Origin: a virus
DNA: 32,038 nucleotides
IMG/VR virus record: IMGVR_UViG_3300017613_000498
Span: 1-32,038 of that record
Reading direction: 5' to 3' (one strand)
Position 1 is the first letter of the stretch. Every line of letters starts with the position of its first letter. Position numbers and translations under genes: made by a program. The notes beneath the pieces were generated by a model that saw only the letters and a program-made list of their open reading frames with translations, ran no database searches and was not told the DNA's origin. This document shows, piece after piece, positions 8,106 through 15,582 of this stretch.

Positions 8106-8293
8106 TGCGAGTTAAAGACGGAAAGACCATACCGGAATTAGTTGAGGCAGTTTACAGCGGCTTGCACGAAATTGATGAGCTGCCTTCTGGCGTAAGAAAT
8201 CTCGTCGCCAAGGGCGTTTCTGCTCTTGTTGAAGCTGCCGAAGCAAAAGCCGCAGCGACAAAAAAGAAAAAGAAGAAAAAGGAGAAGAAGTAA
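8105..8293 (+). CDS. Small protein with a polylysine tail
   Basis: The 62-residue protein has an N-terminal helical part (TIPELVEAVYSGLHEIDELP) and ends in an almost pure lysine tail (KKKKKKKEKK). No family is recognised. It overlaps both neighbours through TAATG junctions and so belongs to a strictly coupled set of four genes. The tail could bind DNA or RNA, or be a charged C-terminus that keeps a small virion protein soluble. Confidence 0.6.
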   Translation: MRVKDGKTIPELVEAVYSGLHEIDELPSGVRNLVAKGVSALVEAAEAKAAATKKKKKKKEKK

Positions 8294-8394
8294 TGGCTAA
8301 ATTCAGGAAGCCTGCGGTGCGCTTTCGCTCGAACCAGTCACCTAAAGCGCCTGCAAAGAAAAAAGAGGAGAAGGCTAAGAAGAAGGAGAAATAA
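8293..8394 (+). CDS. 33-residue basic peptide
   Basis: A short frame, coupled by TAATG to the gene before it and immediately followed by the next ATG, encodes MAKFRKPAVRFRSN followed by a Lys/Glu tail (KKKEEKAKKKEK). The upstream AAGGAGAAG inside the preceding lysine tail codons acts as its ribosome site. The junctions on both sides and the conserved basic-tail style of its neighbour support a real gene despite its size. Function unknown. Confidence 0.55.
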   Translation: MAKFRKPAVRFRSNQSPKAPAKKKEEKAKKKEK

Positions 8395-9348
8395 ATGGCA
8401 ACCGTCGATGAGTTAGCCCGCGACATCATAGGCTCTTTGGCGCTTGACGAAGGTTACTTGCTCGCCGTTCGCTGGATAGACAATCGTTACAAGCAGCTCG
8501 TCTCCCGCGTGCGTTTCAAGCACTTACGCAAGATCGGTGAGATCCAGATACCAGCCACCTACGACACCGGGACCATCACCACCACGCGTGACTCAACAGC
8601 CGTCGTGGGCGTAGGTAGCGCGTGGAACACCACACCTGGCAACGGAACTCAGGAATACTGGTCACTGAAACCATCGTCTGCGTGGTACAAAATCGCGTCA
8701 ATCACAGACGACACAAACCTTGTGCTTGCGACAAACTTCTCGGAAGACGCTGTAGCCGCTGGTTCTTACAAATTGACCAAACGCTACCATCCTTTAGACA
8801 CAACCGCTCGTTGGCTGGGAGACTTTGTTCTAACTCGCCTACGCCTTTTACTCGGTCCTCCTATCCCTCTTGAACAACTGGACCGAGAAGCGCCTGGGCG
8901 CATCTTAACCTCTCAATACCCGACGACGGTAGCGCAAATAGGTGTTGACTCAAACGGCTATGTCATGGTTGAGTTTTATCCGTACAGCGCCAACTCAGAA
9001 ATCATCCACTACGTCTATTGGGATTTGCCGACCGAGCTTGCCATCAGCAGCACCATTCCGCCTCAAATAGATCCTTACATTCTAAAGGAAGGTGCTTTGA
9101 TCGACGCTTACCGCTACATGAAGTCAAAGGCGCGGATGAAAGGAGATCATGAAGGCGCAAACTCTTGGCGAAACGACGAGTTTGCTCAAGCAACCGTCTA
9201 CGAACGCAGAATAAAAGAAGCCGTTCGAACCGATCAGGGAAGCGACGACAGAACTTTCATACTATCCATGTACGGCGGTCATCGTCGAACAGGTGACATC
9301 GTAACCGCACGCGACCACGTACTTTCAAACTGGTCGTATCCGGGTTAA
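8395..9348 (+). CDS. Putative head-tail adaptor (neck) protein with a beta-domain insert
   Basis: The 317-residue protein begins with helices (VDELARDIIGSLALDEG, WIDNRYKQLVSRVRFKHL), as in podovirus adaptor proteins that sit under the portal. An inserted beta-rich domain (about residues 50-125) has the pattern GVGSAWNT ... WYKIASITDDTNLVLATNF, common in phage neck and fibre proteins. The C-terminus has another helical part (LKEGALIDAYRYMKSKARMK). It is the first of four genes between the tiny-gene cluster and the fibre and nozzle genes, where head-completion proteins are expected. The family is inferred from architecture and position. Confidence 0.55.
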   Translation: MATVDELARDIIGSLALDEGYLLAVRWIDNRYKQLVSRVRFKHLRKIGEIQIPATYDTGTITTTRDSTAVVGVGSAWNTTPGNGTQEYWSLKPSSAWYKIASITDDTNLVLATNFSEDAVAAGSYKLTKRYHPLDTTARWLGDFVLTRLRLLLGPPIPLEQLDREAPGRILTSQYPTTVAQIGVDSNGYVMVEFYPYSANSEIIHYVYWDLPTELAISSTIPPQIDPYILKEGALIDAYRYMKSKARMKGDHEGANSWRNDEFAQATVYERRIKEAVRTDQGSDDRTFILSMYGGHRRTGDIVTARDHVLSNWSYPG

Positions 9349-9352
9349 GATT

Positions 9353-9691
9353 ATGGGATATGAGAATGTAGACCCAGCAACTTTACAGACACTACTTGGT
9401 TCTCCTCCTGTAGCGACTTCCGGCGGATCAGCGGTAGCGACTTCCGGCTTCGGAACTTTGAGCCAGCCACGCTTTGTTGACTCTAAGCCACCTGAGCCGA
9501 TACCTGTCTACGGCGCTGAAGATCCAACAGGTCCGCAGCCGACATGGTTTGCGCAACTCATGGGATCATTTACTCAAAACTTAGCAGCCTTTGATTTTAC
9601 GTCAGCGATTGCAGACATTCGAGAAATTCAGCACCACTTGGATTTGGGCCTTGATCATTGGAGGCGTTTTGTAAACGGCGCAGTCAGTTAA
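9353..9691 (+). CDS. Hypothetical small structural protein
   Basis: The 112-residue protein has a flexible, Ser/Gly/Pro-rich first half containing a duplicated VATSG unit and a PPEPIPVYGAED linker. The second half is predicted helical (TWFAQLMGSFTQNLAAFDFT, then IREIQHHLDLGLDHWRRF). No family is recognised. A disordered N-terminus and short helical end is typical of minor neck or internal proteins. The ribosome site is weak, and the gene starts 4 nt after the preceding stop, so it probably relies on re-initiation. Confidence 0.5.
   Translation: MGYENVDPATLQTLLGSPPVATSGGSAVATSGFGTLSQPRFVDSKPPEPIPVYGAEDPTGPQPTWFAQLMGSFTQNLAAFDFTSAIADIREIQHHLDLGLDHWRRFVNGAVS
9410..9448 (+). repeat. Two 15-bp direct repeats inside a gene
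   Basis: GTAGCGACTTCCGGC occurs at 9410-9424 and 9434-9448, 24 bp (eight codons) apart. It encodes the repeated VATSG unit of the small structural protein, probably an in-frame slippage duplication in a disordered region. Confidence 0.75.
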
Positions 9692-9700
9692 GGAGAACAG

Positions 9701-10279
9701 ATGTCAACAACAGTTGAAGCAGCAAGAACTGACCTTCTCACTCGCGTTCGGATGACTGGTGTTGTTGCATTTTCGGTTACTAACATTTATGGCATCATCT
9801 CAAAGTGTGAGCAGTTAGTTAATCTGTTGCTTCATCGAGTTGTGGACACCGAAACGCTGACTACGACACTCGGTATACGTATCTATGATATGCGAGACGA
9901 TCTGCCTTCCGCCATGCGTGTGATCTCCGTTACGGAGTCTGACCGAACTTTGCGTTACTTAGGTAGTTGGAAAAACTTTGCTGAGTACTCACGCACCTGG
10001 CGCAGTGACTACAGCACTCGCTTTGAAGCTTGGGGACGAATGGGTGCAACGCATCTTATCGTTTGGCCGGGGAAAGTTGGTGCATCGAGCGTCGAAGTCA
10101 CCTTCGTAAAGGCTATCGCAGCGATGACCGCGAACGACCACACGTTTGAGCTTCCCGATGAGGATGTTGATTTGGTCATCGATTTGGCTGAAATCTTTTT
10201 GCTGGTCGCTTTACATCGGTACACCGAGCTTAATTTACGCATTACGTCTTTTGCCGAGCGCGTTAAGAGGTATGTATGA
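9701..10279 (+). CDS. Putative neck/tail connector protein
   Basis: The 192-residue protein follows a TAAGGAG junction in which the previous stop overlaps the ribosome site. It is mixed alpha/beta: N-terminal helices (TTVEAARTDLLTRVRMTG), strands in the middle (THLIVWPGKVGASSVEVTFV) and a C-terminal helix pair (LVIDLAEIFLLVALHRYTEL). Its size and position before another neck-like gene and the nozzle fit a head-completion or connector role. It ends in an ATGA overlap with the next gene. No specific family was recognised, so the call is by context. Confidence 0.5.
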   Translation: MSTTVEAARTDLLTRVRMTGVVAFSVTNIYGIISKCEQLVNLLLHRVVDTETLTTTLGIRIYDMRDDLPSAMRVISVTESDRTLRYLGSWKNFAEYSRTWRSDYSTRFEAWGRMGATHLIVWPGKVGASSVEVTFVKAIAAMTANDHTFELPDEDVDLVIDLAEIFLLVALHRYTELNLRITSFAERVKRYV

Positions 10280-10833
10280 CCACAACCAAAGCTGAGATAA
10301 TCGCCCTCGCACAAATGTTCTGCCAAAACAAAGCCGATGCAACAACAATCGCATCTTTTTTTGATGAGGTTATGGATGGCTTAGCAAACTTAGCCGAGCC
10401 GCCTTTCTTTGCTTTTGCAAATTTTAACCTTGTAGCCTCAACTGGTGTTTATGCGATTGACAGCACCATCACACAACTTTCGGGTGTCAATGCGGTGGAT
10501 ATTCGCCAGTTATCATTGGCCCATGTGCATGAGCTTGAAGCTTATGACATTGATTGGCGCACGATCGAGGACGATCCTCTATCATATCTGCTTGAAGAAC
10601 AGGACTCGCGTGAATTTCGTTTGTTCCCAATACCTGACGCAAATTCGGGGGAAGGAAGGCAGTTTGGGGGTGACGCGGCAAGCACAGCCATTCAAGAATG
10701 GTATGCGCTTTACATCGCTTTTGCATCTTTAGCAAAGGAATTTGGATATATCAGCGACCACGAAGACGGTTTGTTCGCTGAAGCTTGCGCATCCATTCAA
10801 CAAATGCTTGGCGCGATGCTTGGGATTAAATAA
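10276..10833 (+). CDS. Putative neck/tail protein
   Basis: The 185-residue protein is coupled by ATGA to the preceding gene. N-terminal helices (AEIIALAQMFCQNKADATTI, FFDEVMDGLANL) are followed by a beta region (FNLVASTGVYAIDSTITQLS) and a C-terminal helical part (WYALYIAFASLAKEFGYISD). The layout resembles the preceding protein and other short-tail completion proteins that bridge adaptor and nozzle. No motif fixes its function. Confidence 0.45.
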   Translation: MTTTKAEIIALAQMFCQNKADATTIASFFDEVMDGLANLAEPPFFAFANFNLVASTGVYAIDSTITQLSGVNAVDIRQLSLAHVHELEAYDIDWRTIEDDPLSYLLEEQDSREFRLFPIPDANSGEGRQFGGDAASTAIQEWYALYIAFASLAKEFGYISDHEDGLFAEACASIQQMLGAMLGIK

Positions 10834-10834
10834 A

Positions 10835-10975
10835 ATGGCAGACATTGAAGAAATATACCAAATAACCTATAACGGCCAAGATGAAGAGACGCGCAAAGCT
10901 TTCGATGAGCTTAACATTGTTTTGCTTAGGATCAGCGAGAAGCTTGCGGAGATTGAAGAACTGGCTGAAGCTTAG
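10835..10975 (+). CDS. 46-residue coiled-coil peptide
   Basis: The short acidic protein MADIEEIYQITYNG... continues as one helix with a heptad pattern (LNIVLLRISEKLAEIEELAE). It begins one base after the previous stop, and its own stop TAG forms part of the AGGAGG site of the next gene, which strongly supports a real gene in the chain. The length and coiled coil suggest a small trimerising or bridging virion peptide. Unknown family. Confidence 0.5.
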   Translation: MADIEEIYQITYNGQDEETRKAFDELNIVLLRISEKLAEIEELAEA

Positions 10976-10984
10976 GAGGAAACA

Positions 10985-11536
10985 ATGGCGGGATCAACCG
11001 ATTTCCCAACTTCATTGGATAGCCTCGGTGATGTCACTGATGCTGTTGATGATGTTGATGATGACCATGTAAATGATTTACGTCGAGCAGTCGAAGCGAT
11101 TGAGGCTAAGGTGGGCATTGACTCCTCTGCCGTCACGTCCTCTCATGACTATATCCTTGCGAATTTCTTCGCATCCGGCAGACAGCTGTGGATCTATGCG
11201 AGCATAGCACCTACGGGCTGGTCAATTGCTGCCATAACCGACGCAGGCTTAGCGGTCAAAGGCGGTTCGGAGGCGTGGGATGTGAGTGGGGGGAATGTCG
11301 CAGGATCGCACACCGGACCTGATCATACTTTGATCGTAGATGAAATGCCTGCTCATACACACGTTGTTTCATCTTACAAAGGTAATATTATAGAGGGTAG
11401 CAACTTAGGCAACACGAGTAGAAGCTCTGATTTATACAACAAAACCTCTACTTCAGTTGGTGGCGATGGAGCGCATAATCATGGGGCGACTTTCCGCGCA
11501 CGATCTGCGGTTGGAATTATTATCAAGAAAACATAG
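10985..11536 (+). CDS. Short tail fibre with a collar-type C-terminus
   Basis: The 183-residue protein has an acidic N-terminal segment (DVTDAVDDVDDDHVNDLRRA) followed by a coiled-coil-like helix. A tail-collar-like part follows, with APTGWS, VKGGS and the His pairs MPAHTHVVSS and GAHNHGATF before a final AVGIIIKKT. HxH pairs close to the C-terminus and a PxGW segment are typical of trimeric phage fibre tips that hold metal ions, as in T4 short fibres. It is likely a receptor-contacting or head/tail fibre. The ribosome site AGGAGG overlaps the preceding stop. Confidence 0.65.
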   Translation: MAGSTDFPTSLDSLGDVTDAVDDVDDDHVNDLRRAVEAIEAKVGIDSSAVTSSHDYILANFFASGRQLWIYASIAPTGWSIAAITDAGLAVKGGSEAWDVSGGNVAGSHTGPDHTLIVDEMPAHTHVVSSYKGNIIEGSNLGNTSRSSDLYNKTSTSVGGDGAHNHGATFRARSAVGIIIKKT

Positions 11537-11543
11537 GTGATTT

Positions 11544-11831
11544 ATGTTAGACGTTTTAGCTGAATATCAAAGGCTTAAAGCATACGACGCAGTGACTGTG
11601 GCGCTTCAAGGAAAAGAAGTCGTTTTTGAATTTCGTTACTGCGATCAATACAGCGGAGAGAGAACTAATGTGGAACGTCAATCTAAACGCCTTGAGCTTC
11701 TGCGAAGCTTGAGAACTTCTCGCAGGCGCGAGATCGTTTCGCTGCGTGACAAACGCCAGGCGCTGCTTGACGAAGTAGCTTTGATTGATGAAATTTTTGC
11801 TTCAACGGGAGGAGATCAAGATGTTTTGTGA
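11544..11831 (+). CDS. Hypothetical small coiled-coil protein
   Basis: The 95-residue protein starts with ATG after AGGTGA. Residues 1-40 are mixed (LDVLAEYQRLKAYDAVTVAL, VVFEFRYCDQYSGE) and the rest is a long charged helix (RLELLRSLRTSRRREIVSLR). No family is recognised. It overlaps the next gene by 11 nt. It lies between fibre and nozzle genes, so a fibre chaperone or small tail part is possible; this is inference only. Confidence 0.5.
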   Translation: MLDVLAEYQRLKAYDAVTVALQGKEVVFEFRYCDQYSGERTNVERQSKRLELLRSLRTSRRREIVSLRDKRQALLDEVALIDEIFASTGGDQDVL

Positions 11832-12105
11832 TGGGGTGTGTGAGAAGAAAGGAAAGAAGTGTGGGCTACGCGTCACACTTTACACCGAAAGTGGAGAGCA
11901 GAGAGTTGACTGCGCTTATGCTCACATGATTAACAACATCAACGCTGTCAATAAAGGTCTGATACGCGTCCAAGCCGCAATTGAAGATCAGCGCAATGAA
12001 GACGTTGGTTCGATGGAACGTGCGTCAGGTAAATTAGCTTCTGCGCTTGGCAAGGGAATGCTTAAGCTGCATGACGAAACAGCAAAAATTAAGGCAGACC
12101 AATGA
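11821..12105 (+). CDS. Small Cys-containing helical protein
   Basis: The product has 94 residues from ATG 11821, chosen because GGGAGGAG lies upstream (an earlier in-frame ATG at 11785 lies within the preceding gene and has no site). The N-terminus has a Cys group (FCDGVCEKKGKKCGL, with a further Cys in DCAYAHM) that could bind zinc. The remainder is helical and charged (IRVQAAIEDQRNEDVGSMER). It ends in an ATGA overlap with the nozzle gene. Function unknown. Confidence 0.5.
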   Translation: MFCDGVCEKKGKKCGLRVTLYTESGEQRVDCAYAHMINNINAVNKGLIRVQAAIEDQRNEDVGSMERASGKLASALGKGMLKLHDETAKIKADQ

Positions 12106-13838
12106 TCATTGCTTGGAACAATTTTTCGGGAGGAATCCACGTAGACTCAGCGCCGGAGAAAATTCCGTCTGGCAAGCTGCTTCGCGCTCAAGGCGTTCAT
12201 CCTTTGTCTTTGGGCAAAGCACGCAACGGGTCCGCTGAGCTGGTTGACATAGATGCACACAGCATCTTTTACTTTAGCGGGCAATGGTATTCTGGTGCCA
12301 CCACGGTATGCTACCGCGCAGCGGTTTCAAAAAAGACAGGACTCAGCGGCTCGTATTTGACCTTCGCCAAAATGGGACCGACCGCAGGCAAGGTTGACTA
12401 CTTGTTCGTTGGTGATCAAGGCTCCAATTTGTTCAAATTGGACACGACAGGCGCCCCCACCAATTGGGGATTGGCTATTCCTGGGTCAGGGTTGTCCTCT
12501 GCTGAGGGCGCTGCGGGGAACGTGGATGGTACTGTTAGGTACCACATTACTTTTCGAAACACGACGACGGGACATCGTTCGAACTCAACGCTTGTCTATG
12601 AGGAAATCACAGTAGCGAGCAAGAAGGTGGATCTGTCCAGCATTCCTGTTTCTGCGGACAGCCAAGTGGATCAGCGCGAGGTCTGGAGAACGGCAGACGG
12701 CGGAACTGCTTTCTTTTTGCTTGACACAATAGATGACAACGTAACCACCACTTATGAGGATGACATAGCCGACTCTGGCCTTTCGTCCACCGAGCTTCCA
12801 GTGGACAACGATGCGCCAGAAGTCAGCTTCGGAGATTTCTTCGGGCCTCACAACGCTTCGATGTTCTGGCTATCAACTGCTTCCGGCCAACGCGGTCGCC
12901 TTTACTACTCACCCATTGGACGCGCTGAGTCAATGGAAGGGTTCATTGAAGTCAGCAGCGATGATGATCCTTGCCAAAAAGTTATAGGTTGGGCTGGCTA
13001 CCTTGTTGTTTTTACTAAAACACGCATCTTTCACATTCTTGGGACCAACCCGTATATCGCACGCGAGATCTACGGACTCCCCGGCACGACTGTTCCACGA
13101 ACAGTAGTCAACGTTCCGGGCGGAATCGCTTACGTCGCAGAAGACGGCCCTCGTATCTTCTCAGGCAATCGTTCAGAGCTTATTAACTATCAAGCGATCA
13201 GCCGCGTTTTTCGTGGTGAATCTCTTGGCGGCGTTGGCTCATTCAGTCCAAGCATTGGCGTGTATGCTCGTGGGGAATACATCCTGTCAAACACAAGTGC
13301 AATTACTTTGGCCGTAAACATTGAATCACAAAGAAAGGCTTGGCGCAGTTTAGGAGTTACCACAGAAGCTTTGTTCTACGCCTCGGAGATTGACAAGTTA
13401 GGCGCGACAGTCGGCAACAAAATAGTCGATTTCGAGAAAGAAGGAAGCACAGACGATAATGGAGCGGACATTGAATTCGAGCTTGAGCCGAACCATATCA
13501 TTCTTGGAGCGGATAAGGCAGCACAAATTAATTGGATTTACATTGATGGCGACACAGGTGGAGACGCCTACACTCTTAAGCTTTTCTTAGACGGCGTATT
13601 GCTTAATCTTGGCACCGTCGCTGTAGAAGGGGCTGGAGCAAAGCTTTACGGAAGTTTCAAGTACGGAGCTGAAACTTACGGTTTTATCTCCAGCACGGGC
13701 GTTGTGTCAGTCAATCGAAAGGCTCGCCGTTTAGGAGTGCGAGTCAGCGGCTCGGTTGCCACACGTATTGAAATCAAAGGAATTTATGTTGACATTGAGG
13801 TCAGCCAAGAGGAGTCGGAAGGTGTTAGAGGAGTTTGA
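12102..13838 (+). CDS. Tail nozzle/stabilisation protein (P22 gp10-like, beta-propeller type)
   Basis: The 578-residue beta-rich protein begins IIAWNNFSGGIHVDSAPEKI, the kind of N-terminus seen in podovirus nozzle proteins (F-x-GG-hydrophobic ... P). Repeated blade-like segments follow, such as DYLFVGDQGSNLFKLD, YLVVFTKTRIFHILG, GGIAYVAEDGPRIFSG and EYILSNTSAITLAVN, consistent with a beta-propeller. The C-terminal part (about 460-570) looks like an added beta-sandwich. In P22 and T7 this protein forms the distal tail ring through which DNA exits. The position before the ejection-type genes agrees. Confidence 0.65.
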   Translation: MIIAWNNFSGGIHVDSAPEKIPSGKLLRAQGVHPLSLGKARNGSAELVDIDAHSIFYFSGQWYSGATTVCYRAAVSKKTGLSGSYLTFAKMGPTAGKVDYLFVGDQGSNLFKLDTTGAPTNWGLAIPGSGLSSAEGAAGNVDGTVRYHITFRNTTTGHRSNSTLVYEEITVASKKVDLSSIPVSADSQVDQREVWRTADGGTAFFLLDTIDDNVTTTYEDDIADSGLSSTELPVDNDAPEVSFGDFFGPHNASMFWLSTASGQRGRLYYSPIGRAESMEGFIEVSSDDDPCQKVIGWAGYLVVFTKTRIFHILGTNPYIAREIYGLPGTTVPRTVVNVPGGIAYVAEDGPRIFSGNRSELINYQAISRVFRGESLGGVGSFSPSIGVYARGEYILSNTSAITLAVNIESQRKAWRSLGVTTEALFYASEIDKLGATVGNKIVDFEKEGSTDDNGADIEFELEPNHIILGADKAAQINWIYIDGDTGGDAYTLKLFLDGVLLNLGTVAVEGAGAKLYGSFKYGAETYGFISSTGVVSVNRKARRLGVRVSGSVATRIEIKGIYVDIEVSQEESEGVRGV

Positions 13839-14433
13839 GAAAATACAAGAAAAGCTGAAGCAGCTTGGCGTTGAGCTTTACAAAGCTTCGTCCTTGGAAG
13901 ACAGGCTAATTGCCGTTTGGTGGGACAGCTTGTGTGAAAGCAATGAGCTTCAGCAACTTTTTGCTTCCAACGCTCATTCCTTATCAGGACTGTTTTCCGT
14001 CTTGCGCCAACCAAACATGGCACTTTATACCACATGGCATGAGAACATAGAAAGCATTCATTGGGCGGAGCCGGTCAACACTTCAGCGAACGCAGTCTTC
14101 TTCTCATCCTGGTGCCATCCAACCTTGCGCGGAAAGAAACGCCAAGGCCAGATCTTGCACTCCATTTATTCACTTCTGTTTGCTATGGGCAAAAAGCTAA
14201 TCCTGGGAATCACCAAACAGGAGAAGCTCTTATCCTTGCACCAAGGTATGGGTTATGATATTTTAGGACCGATACCACATCTGTTCGACGATGCGCACGC
14301 TTGGCTTGTCTACATGACCAAACCAACCTTCTTATCAAGCCGTTTGAGCGCCGTCGTAAACAAATTAGAGGAACGAGAAAATGACACCGGAAGGGTTTCC
14401 AGAAACTCCAGAGGAATACGCGCAGTTTCTTGA
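13822..14433 (+). CDS. GNAT-like acetyltransferase-fold virion-module protein (GTG start)
   Basis: The product has 203 residues from GTG 13822, picked because AGAGGAG lies 8 nt upstream; upstream codons are inside the nozzle gene. The core has FFSSWCHPTLRGKKRQGQIL, then an LLFAMGKKLILGIT strand and LLSLHQGMGYDILGPIP. These match the acetyl-CoA binding loop (R/Q-x-x-G-x-x) and final strand of GNAT proteins. GNAT-like proteins sit beside internal virion genes in many podophages. Whether this one is catalytic is not clear, since the loop RGKKRQGQ is a loose match to the consensus. It overlaps the nozzle gene by 17 nt and the next gene by 53 nt. Confidence 0.6.
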   Translation: MLEEFEKIQEKLKQLGVELYKASSLEDRLIAVWWDSLCESNELQQLFASNAHSLSGLFSVLRQPNMALYTTWHENIESIHWAEPVNTSANAVFFSSWCHPTLRGKKRQGQILHSIYSLLFAMGKKLILGITKQEKLLSLHQGMGYDILGPIPHLFDDAHAWLVYMTKPTFLSSRLSAVVNKLEERENDTGRVSRNSRGIRAVS

Positions 14434-15070
14434 AGAATTTAATGAGATTCTTGAGCAGTTCAACGCCGGACTCGCCCAGCAGCAACAACAGCAGCAGCAA
14501 AGCTCAAGCGGTCAAGACGGACCCTCAATGAACATGGACATGATGGATATGTTTGGTGGTGGTGGCGGAGAGGCTGCAATCGGAGGCGCGGTTGACAGCC
14601 CTGTCGGTGGAGGGGCAGGCATGGAAAGCGGAAGCAGCGGCATCGGTTCCTTGGGACAGGCCGGAATCATTGCAGCGTTAATCGCCGCAATCGGATACGG
14701 GCAGAGCAAAGCAACCGGAACCAACAAACGCACAATCGAAGGACAGGAAACCGGAGATTGGTTCGAAGGCGGCGGATTGCGTGACAGAAGCCCCACGACA
14801 GAACCGTGGTTTGCGGCTCTTCGAAACAAAATGGGCCTATCAGCCACAGCCGGGGAGAAATTCGACGCAGCCTGGAAAAACAAAGACACGAGCAAAATGC
14901 TAAAACGCCTTCCTGCCGCAGCCGACTATTGGGCAGATCCCATCCGCAGTTGGATAAGCACGGCAGGCGAATACGCGGGCAAGAAAGCAACAGGGAGCAA
15001 AAAAGCGGGTAAAGTTGTTGGAAAGGTATTGGACCCCATCGGCGCTCTCTTGGGATTGTTAGGTAAATAG
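14381..15070 (+). CDS. Putative internal virion/ejection protein, Gln- and Gly-rich
   Basis: The 229-residue protein starts inside the GNAT-like gene after GAGGAACGAG. Residues 1-35 form an acidic helix (EEYAQFLEEFNEILEQFN), followed by a run of eight glutamines (residues 33-40), a Gly/Ser/Met-rich linker and a hydrophobic stretch (LGQAGIIAALIAAIGYG). The C-terminus is basic with a Gly/Ala pattern (GKKATGSKKAGKVVGKVLDP) that may be membrane-active. Small, flexible, membrane-prone proteins in this position are usually ejected with the DNA (P22 gp7/gp20/gp16 group). No catalytic motif. Confidence 0.5.
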   Translation: MTPEGFPETPEEYAQFLEEFNEILEQFNAGLAQQQQQQQQSSSGQDGPSMNMDMMDMFGGGGGEAAIGGAVDSPVGGGAGMESGSSGIGSLGQAGIIAALIAAIGYGQSKATGTNKRTIEGQETGDWFEGGGLRDRSPTTEPWFAALRNKMGLSATAGEKFDAAWKNKDTSKMLKRLPAAADYWADPIRSWISTAGEYAGKKATGSKKAGKVVGKVLDPIGALLGLLGK

Positions 15071-15081
15071 GAGGAAATATC

Positions 15082-15573
15082 ATGGGTGGTGGAGGAAAAG
15101 GTGGAGGAAATGATGCAGGTGAGGATCTGGCGAAACTCGCAAAAGCGTTTTTCCGCGAGACGACACCACTACGCAGAGAACTGACCAGTCAATACTCCGA
15201 AGCGCTAACCACTGGAGGCGTTGAGGCGCGTATGCCGATCATCGCAAAGTCGCAAGAGCGATCACGGCAAGCGACCTCCAATGCGTTGCGGGCTTTGGAC
15301 GCAGAGTTAGCTCAAGGAGGCTTGACCGACTCGCCGTTTGGCGCACGCATTAGGGGCGAAGCCGTTCAAAGGGGTGAGCAGACAACTGCTCAGATCCCAA
15401 CGAACATTGTCATGCAATTACTCCAGCAAATCCCAGGTTATGTCACCGGAGCCAACCAGACCGTGGTGACAGGACTTGGGCAAGCAGCAGGTGCCGAAGC
15501 TTCATCTCAAGGCGCTGCGGGTGGGATGTTGGGTGCGATGCTCAGCCCGTTTAAGTTTGATTTTGGTGGTTAG
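15082..15573 (+). CDS. Putative internal virion/ejection protein
   Basis: The 163-residue protein has a Gly-rich start (MGGGGKGGGNDAGED), then an amphipathic helical body (FFRETTPLRRELTSQYSEAL, QATSNALRALDAELAQGG) and a C-terminal Gly/Ala stretch (GAEASSQGAAGGMLGAML). The composition matches neighbouring ejection-type proteins. The ribosome site AGGAGG overlaps the preceding stop region (TAGGAGG), and the next gene is joined the same way, so the block is a translational chain. Family not recognised. Confidence 0.5.
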   Translation: MGGGGKGGGNDAGEDLAKLAKAFFRETTPLRRELTSQYSEALTTGGVEARMPIIAKSQERSRQATSNALRALDAELAQGGLTDSPFGARIRGEAVQRGEQTTAQIPTNIVMQLLQQIPGYVTGANQTVVTGLGQAAGAEASSQGAAGGMLGAMLSPFKFDFGG

Positions 15574-15582
15574 GAGGATAAA

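Noticed and set aside
8260-8300. Programmed frameshift on A-rich codons between the lysine-tailed genes
   Set aside because: There are many A/G runs, but no in-frame X-XXY-YYZ heptamer followed by a stem; TAATG coupling explains the arrangement.
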